Positions 34,252 to 41,108 of a stretch of 64,000 bases of DNA are shown here, one piece after another. Both the position numbers and the translations under genes were made by a program. The notes under the pieces are model-generated. The model searched no databases. It saw only the letters and a program-made list of their open reading frames with translations, and was not told the DNA's origin. This DNA is from Paracoccaceae bacterium (GTDB lineage: Bacteria; Pseudomonadota; Alphaproteobacteria; Rhodobacterales; Rhodobacteraceae). The stretch covers positions 124,001 through 188,000 of the forward strand of contig JAIOYF010000006.1 in NCBI GenBank assembly GCA_021741245.1, read 5' to 3'. The number at the start of each line of letters is the position of its first letter. Position 1 is the stretch's first letter.

Positions 34252-35093
34252 TCAGAAAGACCTTTGTCGGACTGTGGGTCGTGGGATTGCTGGCAGGTCT
34301 GGCCACGCCCCTGAGTGCGCAAAACTCTGGCTTGGAGCGTCTGACCCGCGCGGATCAGATCCAAAGCTGGAAAGCGGTTGGGCGCGTGGAAATTGCGGGC
34401 AGTGGTTTTTGCACGGGCACATTGATTGCAACCGACCTTGTCCTGACCGCCGCGCATTGCGTTTTTGACAGCACTGGCAATCCGGTGTCCGCTGAAAAGC
34501 TGAGCTTTCGGGCCGGGTTGGCCGACAATGTCTCGATAGCGGATGCGAAAGTTTCCCGTCTGACGGCGCATGCCAGCTATCAGCCAAGCCGCAACGGCAT
34601 GCAGGGGGGCGACCAAATCCGCTATGACGTGGCTTTGCTGCAATTGGCAGATGTGATCCCGGCCGCAGTTGCGCCGCCGTTTTCCGTGGATACGCCCGGC
34701 AATGGCGATGAGGTCAGCGTCGTATCCTATGCGCGCGGGCGCGAGGATGCGCTTTCGTGGCAAAGGGCCTGCACGGTTCTGGGGCGGCAAGAGGGGCTGA
34801 TCGCGGTGGATTGCGACGTGACCTTTGGCTCTTCGGGTGCACCTGTGTTTGACCGCAGTCAGGGGCGTGCACGGATCGTGTCGATCATCTCGGCGGGTGG
34901 CAAGGCAGAGGATGGCACCGTCGCCTTTGGCATGGAATTGCCGCGTCTGGTGCAAGATCTAAAGGCCCAGCTTCGCTCGGGGCGGGGTGTGGTCGGAAAC
35001 CTGCCACAGGCTGGTGCATCGGTGCGTCGCATCACGGTGGGCTCTGGCGAGCGTGCCAGTGGCGCGCGGTTCATCAAGGCTCCAAGCAACTGA
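34248..35093 (+). CDS. Secreted trypsin-like serine protease, copy 2
   Basis: 281 aa paralogue of the preceding protease. Signal peptide MIRKTFVGLWVVGLLAGLAT with cleavage after LSA; His70 in LTAAHC, Asp127 in RYDVALLQL, Ser196 in TFGSSGAPVF. The two proteins share order and spacing of these motifs and the GFCTGxLIAxDLVLTAAH block, so they are diverged tandem duplicates. ATGA overlap with copy 1 implies translational coupling. Downstream is the Hsp20 gene, separated by its own promoter. Substrates unknown. Confidence 0.85.
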   Translation: MIRKTFVGLWVVGLLAGLATPLSAQNSGLERLTRADQIQSWKAVGRVEIAGSGFCTGTLIATDLVLTAAHCVFDSTGNPVSAEKLSFRAGLADNVSIADAKVSRLTAHASYQPSRNGMQGGDQIRYDVALLQLADVIPAAVAPPFSVDTPGNGDEVSVVSYARGREDALSWQRACTVLGRQEGLIAVDCDVTFGSSGAPVFDRSQGRARIVSIISAGGKAEDGTVAFGMELPRLVQDLKAQLRSGRGVVGNLPQAGASVRRITVGSGERASGARFIKAPSN

Positions 35094-35104
35094 TATTTCC
35101 CCCC

Positions 35105-35133
35105 CTTGAAGACGGGCGTGATGCTTCCCAAAT
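35105..35133 (+). promoter_or_regulatory. Candidate heat-shock (RpoH-type) promoter of hsp20
   Basis: CTTGAA (35105-35110) followed after 16 bp by CCCAAAT (35127-35133) resembles the sigma-32 pattern (CTTGAA, then CCCATNT), with a spacer slightly longer than typical. Transcription would begin near 35140, giving a roughly 90-nt leader on the Hsp20 mRNA. Confidence 0.45.
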
Positions 35134-35136
35134 AAA

Positions 35137-35229
35137 GGATATCCGGGTGCCACAACGGGCCCGGATATGACCCAAGGCCCGCCCGATTTCGGGGGGCTCT
35201 ATAGCATCGCTTCCAAGGAGGATGACCCT
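35137..35229 (+). promoter_or_regulatory. Probable ROSE-type RNA thermometer in the hsp20 leader
   Basis: Three hairpins can be drawn in the leader. First, ATATCCGGG (35139-35147) with CCCGGATAT (35160-35168). Second, GCCC/GCCCG (35177-35185, one bulged G) with CGGGGGGC (35190-35197). Third, CATC (35205-35208) with GATG (35221-35224), enclosing the Shine-Dalgarno AAGGAGG (35215-35221). The third contains TCGCT (35207-35211), a match to the conserved U-Y-G-C-U of ROSE elements, and would place a G-G mismatch (35209/35220) in the stem as ROSE does. ROSE elements are known upstream of small heat-shock genes in alphaproteobacteria. Folding was done by eye. Confidence 0.6.
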
Positions 35230-35694
35230 ATGCGTACCTTTGATCTTGCCCCGTTGTACCGTGCCACTGTTGGCTTTGACCGCATCGCCGACATGATGGA
35301 CCGCGTTTTGGCCGCTGATGTCACTCAGCCGACATACCCCCCTTACAACATTGAAAAAACGGGCGACGATGCCTATCGCATCTCGATTGCCGTCGCTGGC
35401 TTTGGCCCCGATGATCTGTCGGTCGAGGTCAAGGATGGTGCCTTGGCTGTCACCGCGCGCAAAGCGCCGGAGGATGGCGAAAAGACCTATCTGCACCGTG
35501 GCATTGCGACCCGTGCCTTTGAGCGCCGCTTTGCCCTTGCCGATCATGTCCGCGTGACCGGTGCCGCGCATGAACATGGCATGCTGCACATCGATCTGGT
35601 GCGCGAGACGCCCGAGGCGTTGAAGCCACGCCGGATTGAAATCGGACGCCCTTCGGATGTGCAGGCCAAGGCCGTGCAAACCATTGAAGCGTGA
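35230..35694 (+). CDS. Small heat-shock protein, Hsp20/IbpA family
   Basis: 154 aa cytoplasmic holdase chaperone. The N-terminus MRTFDLAPLYRATVGFDRIADMM is that of IbpA-type class A sHsps. The alpha-crystallin domain (about 37-130) contains YRISIAVAGFGPDDLSV and the C-terminal strand region; the I-x-I-type tail is weakly represented by RRIEIG. ATG 35230 follows AAGGAGGATGA and is preferred over an in-frame ATG 21 codons upstream, which would lie inside the leader hairpins. It has its own promoter, a probable RNA thermometer and a strong terminator, so it is a monocistronic heat-shock unit. Confidence 0.92.
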   Translation: MRTFDLAPLYRATVGFDRIADMMDRVLAADVTQPTYPPYNIEKTGDDAYRISIAVAGFGPDDLSVEVKDGALAVTARKAPEDGEKTYLHRGIATRAFERRFALADHVRVTGAAHEHGMLHIDLVRETPEALKPRRIEIGRPSDVQAKAVQTIEA

Positions 35695-35730
35695 CCTGAT
35701 CCGCGCGCAAAACGATTGAAACGTGACCAT

Positions 35731-35759
35731 GGCCCGCCAGTCAAAATGGCGGGCCTTTT
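35731..35759 (+). terminator. Rho-independent terminator of hsp20
   Basis: GGCCCGCC (35731-35738) and GGCGGGCC (35748-35755) form a perfect 8-bp stem with a 9-nt loop, directly followed by TTTT. It lies 36 bp after the hsp20 stop. Confidence 0.85.
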
Positions 35760-35847
35760 GCTGTGCATGGCTTGGCGCGCCGTCGCAGGGTGGCTTGCCT
35801 TTCCCCACCTCTTGCGAAAAACATGGTTCACCTTTTGGAGCCACGCC

Positions 35848-36819
35848 TTGACCCCCCTGGATGCCGCCACATTGATTCCCCGCATCGACGGGATCGCCCT
35901 TTATGCCCACGCCTATGCCTGGCATCTCAATTTCCGGCTTGGTCAGGCTCTTCCGATTGATCTGCTGCACTTTGCCCATGAACAGGGGCTGCGGGGCGTG
36001 AAGATCCATGTCGAGGATGGTGAAGAGCGCTCGCTTCTACATGCGCCCGCCAGCCGGGACGGTTTTGGTCAGTTGGCACGTGAGTTGAGGTTGGAGGTGC
36101 ATATCGAGACCTCGGCCACGGATGAGGCGACCCTGCGCGCGGCGGTCGAGATTGCATTTGATACCGGGGCTACATCGGTCCGCTGCTATCCGCGCTACCA
36201 TGGCCCGGTGTCACAGATCATCGCGCAAACCATTGCCGACTTGCGCTTGATTGACAGCCTTGATCCCGAGGGACGTCTGCAGTTCTTGCTGGAGCAGCAT
36301 GAGGATCTGAAATCGGGCGAACTTGTCGAAATCATCCGCGCGGTGTCGCATCCACGCCTGTCGCTGCTGTTCGATTTCGCCAATATGATCAACGCGTTCG
36401 AGACGCCAGAGGCGGCGCTGGCCACCATGGCGCCCTATGTCACAGATGTGCATGTCAAGGATGCGAAAATCCTGCCCGACCGGGGCGGCTATGCCCACCG
36501 CGCCTGTCGCTCGGGCGAGGGGGACATTGATTTTGCGGGCCTTTTGACCACGCTTTTGCTGCTGGGCACAGACGCGCCACAAATCCGCGCCTTTGCCTGC
36601 GAAGAAGAAAACGAGATGTTCGCCCCCTCCTACCGCTTTCCCAATGAACCACCCGATCCGGTGATCCCCATGCGGGCCGCGTCAACCACTGACCCGACGA
36701 TGGGCGAGCCGCTGCCCGCACGCCTTGCGCGGGAACGGGATGAGGCGACGCGCCAGATCACCTATATCCGCAACACGCTGGCACAGATCCGCGCCACAGC
36801 ACAAAAGGCCCTGACATGA
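35848..36819 (+). CDS. TIM-barrel sugar-phosphate isomerase/epimerase-like protein
   Basis: About 323 aa. It resembles the xylose-isomerase-like TIM-barrel superfamily: HFAHEQGLRGVKIHVEDGE, LEVHIETSATDEA, LQFLLEQHEDLKSGELVE, LLFDFANMINAFE, VTDVHVKDAKI and GEGDIDFAGLL, with Glu/Asp/His residues placed as in metal-dependent isomerases. The C-terminus adds a charged helix (RLARERDEATRQITYIRNT). The start is uncertain: the frame is open to 35716, but that runs through the hsp20 terminator. I use TTG 35848; ATG 35776 is an alternative. It overlaps the ureohydrolase start (ATGA), so the two are coupled. Substrate unknown. Confidence 0.7.
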   Translation: MTPLDAATLIPRIDGIALYAHAYAWHLNFRLGQALPIDLLHFAHEQGLRGVKIHVEDGEERSLLHAPASRDGFGQLARELRLEVHIETSATDEATLRAAVEIAFDTGATSVRCYPRYHGPVSQIIAQTIADLRLIDSLDPEGRLQFLLEQHEDLKSGELVEIIRAVSHPRLSLLFDFANMINAFETPEAALATMAPYVTDVHVKDAKILPDRGGYAHRACRSGEGDIDFAGLLTTLLLLGTDAPQIRAFACEEENEMFAPSYRFPNEPPDPVIPMRAASTTDPTMGEPLPARLARERDEATRQITYIRNTLAQIRATAQKALT

Positions 36820-37745
36820 GCTATTGGCCCGCCTCTTCCTCGACCACGCCGCGCTATGCGGGGCCCGTGTCGTTCTTTCGTCTTCCCACGCTAAGCGACC
36901 CATCCGAGGCTGACATCGCCCTGATCGGTCTGCCCTATGACGGGGGCACGACCAACCGCGCGGGCACACGGCATGGGCCACGGGAAATGCGCGCGATGAG
37001 CATGTTCATCCGCCCCTTTCATCATGTGACCAAAACCTCACCCTATAGCACCCATCGGGTGGCCGATTTCGGTGATTGCCCGATGAACCCGCTGGATATC
37101 GGGGAAAGCCTTGACCTGATCACAGACCATTTCGCGACGTTTAAGGTGGCAGGCACCCGGCCGCTGACGGCGGGGGGCGATCATCTGATCACGCTTCCCA
37201 TCTTGCGCGCGCTTGCGACCGATGGGCCCGTGGGCCTGATCCAGTTCGATGCGCATTCCGACACGAACGATACCTATTTCGGTGATCACAAATACACCCA
37301 TGGCACCCATGTGCGCCGCGGCATCGAAGAAGGGCTGATCGACTCCAAACGCTGTGTGCAGATCGGTATTCGTGGCACGCGATACGCCCCCGATGGCAAT
37401 GATTTTGCAGAGAACGCGGGGGTGACCACGCTGTATATCGAGGATGTCTACCGCCTTGGCATCCCCGGCGTGATCGCGGAGATCAGGCGTGTGGTGGGCG
37501 ATGCGCCGACCTATTTGACCTTTGATGTCGATGGGATCGACCCCGCCTACACCCCCGGCACCGGCACGCCCGAAGTGGGGGGGTATAGCGTGTTTGAGGC
37601 GCAGCAGATGGTGCGGGGCCTCAAGGGGTTGAACCTGATCGGGGCCGATGTGGTGGAGGTAGCCCCCCCCTTTGATCCCAGTGGCAACACAGCGCTGGTT
37701 GGGGCCACGATGATGTTCGAAATCCTGTGCTGTCTGGCTGTCTGA
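36816..37745 (+). CDS. Agmatinase/guanidinobutyrase-family ureohydrolase
   Basis: 309 aa binuclear-Mn ureohydrolase that releases urea from a guanidino compound. Metal ligands are in GGDH (120-123), DAHSDT (145-150) and FDVDGIDPAYTPG (about 234-246); the HGTHVRRG segment (162-169) is of the agmatinase/GbuA kind. Agmatine, 4-guanidinobutyrate and 3-guanidinopropionate hydrolases are close relatives. The AruH/AruI-like operon 4 kb away, which should generate 4-guanidinobutyraldehyde, makes guanidinobutyrase a reasonable guess. It overlaps the TIM-barrel gene and ends at a terminator. Confidence 0.85.
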   Translation: MSYWPASSSTTPRYAGPVSFFRLPTLSDPSEADIALIGLPYDGGTTNRAGTRHGPREMRAMSMFIRPFHHVTKTSPYSTHRVADFGDCPMNPLDIGESLDLITDHFATFKVAGTRPLTAGGDHLITLPILRALATDGPVGLIQFDAHSDTNDTYFGDHKYTHGTHVRRGIEEGLIDSKRCVQIGIRGTRYAPDGNDFAENAGVTTLYIEDVYRLGIPGVIAEIRRVVGDAPTYLTFDVDGIDPAYTPGTGTPEVGGYSVFEAQQMVRGLKGLNLIGADVVEVAPPFDPSGNTALVGATMMFEILCCLAV

Positions 37746-37749
37746 CCAA

Positions 37750-37784
37750 GACGGCGGCACCCGCAGCGCCGCCGTCCTTTTCTT
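37750..37784 (+). terminator. Terminator after the ureohydrolase gene
   Basis: GACGGCGGC (37750-37758) and GCCGCCGTC (37768-37776) form a perfect 9-bp stem with a 9-nt loop, followed by CTTTTCTT. It lies 5 bp after the stop, in the gap to the convergent vWA gene. Confidence 0.8.
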
Positions 37785-37793
37785 GCCCGCCCC

Positions 37794-39788
37794 CTAGCGT
37801 GACAGCGATTGCGCCAGCCGCATCAGGTTCACAGCCTCAACCCGATAGCCAAAGGGATCATCCCCGCGATTGGCCACGGCCAGATCAATCGCCTGCGCAT
37901 AGGTCCAATCGTTCAGATAGACCGAGCCGCGCAACAATTGCCCGAAACCGGCGATGGCGGCGGCGAAATTGGCGTCGGGCGTGACCGGCGTCTCGGCCAG
38001 AATGGGCGTCTCGATCAAGGCGCTGACATCCTCATCGGGCGCTTTGTAGCGCAGGCGCAAGAAACCAAGTTCCGGTCCTTGGGTCTGCGGGGCAACCGTC
38101 GTGTCAGACGTGCCATAGCGCAGCGGATCGTTGAGAAGGGCAGGGCTGCCCGGTGCCGTGACCTCATAGATCGCGGTGACCTGATGGCCTGCGCCGATCT
38201 CGCCCGCGTCCACCGCATCATTGTTGAAATCCTCGCGCCGCAGGGCGCGGGTCTCATAGCCGATCAGACGGTATTCCGCGACCATGGCCGGGTTCCATTC
38301 GACCTGTATCTTCACATCATCCGCAATCGGGAACAGGGCGCCTGTCAGTTGATCGACCAGCACCTTGCGCGCCTCTTGCAGCGTGTCGATATAGGCCGCC
38401 GTGCCATTGCCGTTTTGCGCCAGCGACTGCATCACCGCATCGTCCAGATTGCCCCGGCCAAAGCCAAGCACGGAAAGGTAGACGCCGGTATCGCGTTTGC
38501 GCGCGACATACGCCTCCAGCCCCTCGGGATCGTCGATGCCAACGTTGAAATCGCCATCCGTTGCCAACAGGATTCGGCTGACCTCGCCCTTGCCGCCCAT
38601 GCCTTCAGCGACTTTATAGGCCAGTTCCAAGCCCTCGGCCCCGGCGGTCGATCCGCCCGCATCCAACCGATCCAGCGCCGCAAGGATCGTGCCGCGTTCT
38701 GCCGCCGCCGTGGGGGGCAGGACCTGACCCGCGGACCCGGCATAGGCAACAATCGCCACCTGATCTTCCGGTCGCAGTTGCGACAGCATCAGGCCAAGCG
38801 ATTGCTTGAGAAGTGGTAATTTGTTCGGATCTTGCATCGACCCAGAGGTATCGATCAGGAACACAAGGTTCAGGGCGGGGCGTTCGGTCACAGCAGGCAT
38901 CCGCCCCTGCAACGCGATCTGCACCAGACGGGTGCCGGGGTTCCACGGCGTTGGCATCACGCTGACCGTCGGGCGGAACGGGCCCTCGCCCACATCTGGG
39001 GCGGGATAGTCATAGGGGAAGTAATTCACCATCTCTTCGACCCGCACAGATTGCGGGTCGGGCAGAGAGCCACCCGACAGGGCATCGCGGATGATCGCAT
39101 AGGATGCGGTATCGACATCCACCGAAAAGGTGGAGACAGGCTCATTGGCCGTTACCTTGACGGGGTTGGCTTCGGCATTGGCAAAGGCCTCTGTCGACGC
39201 TGGCACCTGCGCACGGGGGACGTCAAGTGCGGCGATCATCGGTTCTGCCAGCACAAAGGCCCCCAGATCATCAGCCGCAGCTTCGCTTTCGGGGGCCACC
39301 AGACGTTCCACCCTCAGGTTATCTGCGACGGCCTCTGTGCGGGCGCGCGCCTCGGCTGGGGCGCGTTTGGCGGCGGGTTTGGGCGCGGGGGCAGGTGCGG
39401 GTTCGGCCAGCAGAACCGGGGCCTCTTTGATCACGGCGCTGTCTGGGGCGGCGATGGGGCTGCTATCCGACAAGCCGGGGCCAAAACCGCCTTGGGGCAA
39501 GAAAATCGCCACGCCCAGAAACAGGGCAGCGGCAGAGGTGGACAAGGCCAATACGGGTTTCAGTTTCAAAGTTTCAAACATGCTGCGCACTCCACTCAGA
39601 AATCCCGCCCTCTTTGGGCGGTCTGGTGTAGGACGCAGGCCCTGAGCCGATCCTTGGGCCGGGACCTCAAGTTTTTCAAACGCGGCCATTGCACGCTCCA
39701 GTGCCGCCCTCTTGGCGGCAGGATCGCTGACAGGGTTGCGTTGCAGGGCGGCCTTCAACTGGGCCAGATCATCTGTGTCGCGGGTCAT
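37794..39788 (-). CDS. Membrane von Willebrand A (YfbK-type) protein coupled to ECF sigma factor
   Basis: 664 aa. A cytoplasmic N-terminal segment of about 75 residues is followed by one transmembrane helix (about 77-97) and a Pro/Ala linker. Then comes the YfbK unit: an N-terminal vWA-associated part (TFSVDVDTASYAIIRDAL, VRVEEMVNYFPYDYP at about 250-262), the vWA domain with MIDAS DTSGSM (Asp313) and a C-terminal DUF3520-like region. The N-terminal segment (LAQLKAALQRNPVSDPA) resembles the cytoplasmic part of anti-sigma factors. The start ATG 39788 overlaps the sigma gene by 4 bp, so expression is coupled. A sigma-regulating membrane sensor is inferred. Confidence 0.82.
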   Translation of the reverse strand: MTRDTDDLAQLKAALQRNPVSDPAAKRAALERAMAAFEKLEVPAQGSAQGLRPTPDRPKRAGFLSGVRSMFETLKLKPVLALSTSAAALFLGVAIFLPQGGFGPGLSDSSPIAAPDSAVIKEAPVLLAEPAPAPAPKPAAKRAPAEARARTEAVADNLRVERLVAPESEAAADDLGAFVLAEPMIAALDVPRAQVPASTEAFANAEANPVKVTANEPVSTFSVDVDTASYAIIRDALSGGSLPDPQSVRVEEMVNYFPYDYPAPDVGEGPFRPTVSVMPTPWNPGTRLVQIALQGRMPAVTERPALNLVFLIDTSGSMQDPNKLPLLKQSLGLMLSQLRPEDQVAIVAYAGSAGQVLPPTAAAERGTILAALDRLDAGGSTAGAEGLELAYKVAEGMGGKGEVSRILLATDGDFNVGIDDPEGLEAYVARKRDTGVYLSVLGFGRGNLDDAVMQSLAQNGNGTAAYIDTLQEARKVLVDQLTGALFPIADDVKIQVEWNPAMVAEYRLIGYETRALRREDFNNDAVDAGEIGAGHQVTAIYEVTAPGSPALLNDPLRYGTSDTTVAPQTQGPELGFLRLRYKAPDEDVSALIETPILAETPVTPDANFAAAIAGFGQLLRGSVYLNDWTYAQAIDLAVANRGDDPFGYRVEAVNLMRLAQSLSR

Positions 39789-40330
39789 AGGTTCGCCTCC
39801 TCGGCGGCCATCGCACGCAGCCTTTTCTTCACCTCGGACATCCGCCACGCCACGGTGCCTTCCGACAGTCCCAGAACCTGTGCCGCCTCGGCCTGCGTCA
39901 GGTCTTCGCCCAGAACCAGCGCCACGGTGTCGCGCAATTCGCTTGAAAGCCGCTGCATGGACTGGGCCAGCCAATCCATCGCGGCGCGGTCTTCGGACAT
40001 TGCATCTTGCCGCGCAATCTCCCATGTGCCCCAGCCATCGGCGGCGCGGCCACGTGTCTGGTTGCGGCGGCGGGCGTCATGGGCGGCATTGACCACCACG
40101 CGGTAAAGCCATGTGGTAAAGCGCGCTTCGCCTCGCCAGCCGCGCAGCTTGGACGGAAGGGCCGCGCAGATGTCTTGGGTCAGATCCTCGGCCTCGGCCC
40201 GGCTGCCGGTCAGCCGCCAGCACAGGCCGAAAACCCGGTCGTAATGGCGGGTGACCAGCGCCGCAAAAGCGGCCCTGTCGCCATTCGCGGCCGCAGTGGC
40301 CAGAAATTCATCTGAACTGTCCATCATCAT
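39785..40330 (-). CDS. ECF RNA polymerase sigma factor
   Basis: About 181 aa. Region 2 is seen at AAFAALVTRHYDRVFGLCWRLTGSRAEAEDLTQD with FTTWLYRVVVNAAHDARRR (2.3/2.4). Region 4 is DTVALVLGEDLTQAEAAQVLGLSEGTVAWRMSEVKKRL, the helix-turn-helix for the -35 element. There is no long C-terminal domain. Three consecutive ATG codons (40330, 40327, 40324) compete as start; all lack a strong Shine-Dalgarno. The 3' end overlaps the vWA gene by ATGA, which replaces the usual adjacent anti-sigma gene. Target promoters unknown. Confidence 0.87.
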   Translation of the reverse strand: MMMDSSDEFLATAAANGDRAAFAALVTRHYDRVFGLCWRLTGSRAEAEDLTQDICAALPSKLRGWRGEARFTTWLYRVVVNAAHDARRRNQTRGRAADGWGTWEIARQDAMSEDRAAMDWLAQSMQRLSSELRDTVALVLGEDLTQAEAAQVLGLSEGTVAWRMSEVKKRLRAMAAEEANL

Positions 40331-40349
40331 CACGCCTATCAGACGCAAG

Positions 40350-40386
40350 GCGCATGGCAATCCTTGGATCGCCATGCGCTTTTTTT
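40350..40386 (+). terminator. Intrinsic terminator oriented on the plus strand
   Basis: GCGCATGGC (40350-40358) and GCCATGCGC (40371-40379) form a 9-bp stem, extended by inner ATCC/GGAT pairing, followed by TTTTTTT (40380-40386). The T-tract is on the plus strand, although both flanking genes are on the minus strand. Confidence 0.7.
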
Positions 40387-40399
40387 CCAATGTATCAGA

Positions 40400-40969
40400 T
40401 CAACGGATCAGGCTGTCATAAATCCCGAAGCTGCCCGCTTGCGAATTGACCTGATGGGCGCCACCCGTATCGCGGGCATAGGCCAGAACGGCGTTATAGG
40501 TGCCCGGACCAAAGGCCCCATCAATACCGCCGTTATAGTAGCCATAGGCACGCAGGCTGCGCTGAATGGCGCGGCGTTCATTCCCGCTATAGCGACCAAA
40601 GGTCTGGGCGGCGTGGGTCGCGTAGATCGACGTTGATGTGCCGATAACGCGGCCCGTGGTGCGGTGCTCATTGCGGCGCTCATCGCGATACTCATCGCGA
40701 TACTCATTGCGATAGTCATTCCGATACTCATTCCGGTGGCCGCGATTGCCATAATGCGGCTGGGGTTGCGGGGCAAGGGCGGGGCGGCTGCGGGCCTGTG
40801 CATCGTTGATGATGGCCCCGATGATCAGTGTGGCCGCGACGCCTTTTAGAAAGTTCCGCTCATTCTTGCCAAGGGCATGGGCGGGGGCGGCGGCGGTCAA
40901 GGCCAGCGACAATGCCGTGACAGCGGCAATTGCGGTGTTCTTGGCGACCGAGAATTTTGTTGGCAGCAT
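40400..40969 (-). CDS. Secreted peptidoglycan-binding-domain protein with Asn/Glu/Tyr/Arg repeat
   Basis: 189 aa. Signal peptide residues about 1-31 end with APAHA. A short hydrophobic piece (GVAATLIIGAIIND) and a Pro/Gln linker follow. Then come six four-residue units of the form xYR(N/D)E (about 77-101), and a PG_binding_1 domain (about 118-170) with ERRAIQRSLRAYGYYNGG, IDGAFGPGTYNAVLAYAR. ATG 40969 is preferred over a longer frame because it begins the signal peptide. Likely periplasmic or wall-associated. It lies downstream of the aminotransferase gene with 139 bp between them and is separated from the sigma gene by a terminator. Confidence 0.75.
   Translation of the reverse strand: MLPTKFSVAKNTAIAAVTALSLALTAAAPAHALGKNERNFLKGVAATLIIGAIINDAQARSRPALAPQPQPHYGNRGHRNEYRNDYRNEYRDEYRDERRNEHRTTGRVIGTSTSIYATHAAQTFGRYSGNERRAIQRSLRAYGYYNGGIDGAFGPGTYNAVLAYARDTGGAHQVNSQAGSFGIYDSLIR
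40667..40738. repeat. Six tandem 12-bp units coding the basic/acidic repeat
   Basis: Units follow CTCATTGCGGCG, CTCATCGCGATA (twice), CTCATTGCGATA, GTCATTCCGATA and CTCATTCCGGTG. Each encodes four residues inside the peptidoglycan-binding protein, so copy-number change by slippage would stay in frame. Confidence 0.85.
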
Positions 40970-41108
40970 GATCAATTCCTTTTCCATCTGTCGTAAGCAG
41001 GGCTGAGCAGAGCGCCGCTTGGTTGCGATGGGAACAGGAATGGGGCAAAGCGCCCTGCTAAGCAAAAACGCGGCACTGATATGCGATAGCGACAGGAAAA
41101 TCAGGGGC

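Noticed and set aside
40996-41058. AGCAGGGC and GCCCTGCT as a possible terminator or regulatory stem
   Set aside because: The arms are 8 bp but about 48 nt apart with no T-tract, so pairing is not convincing.
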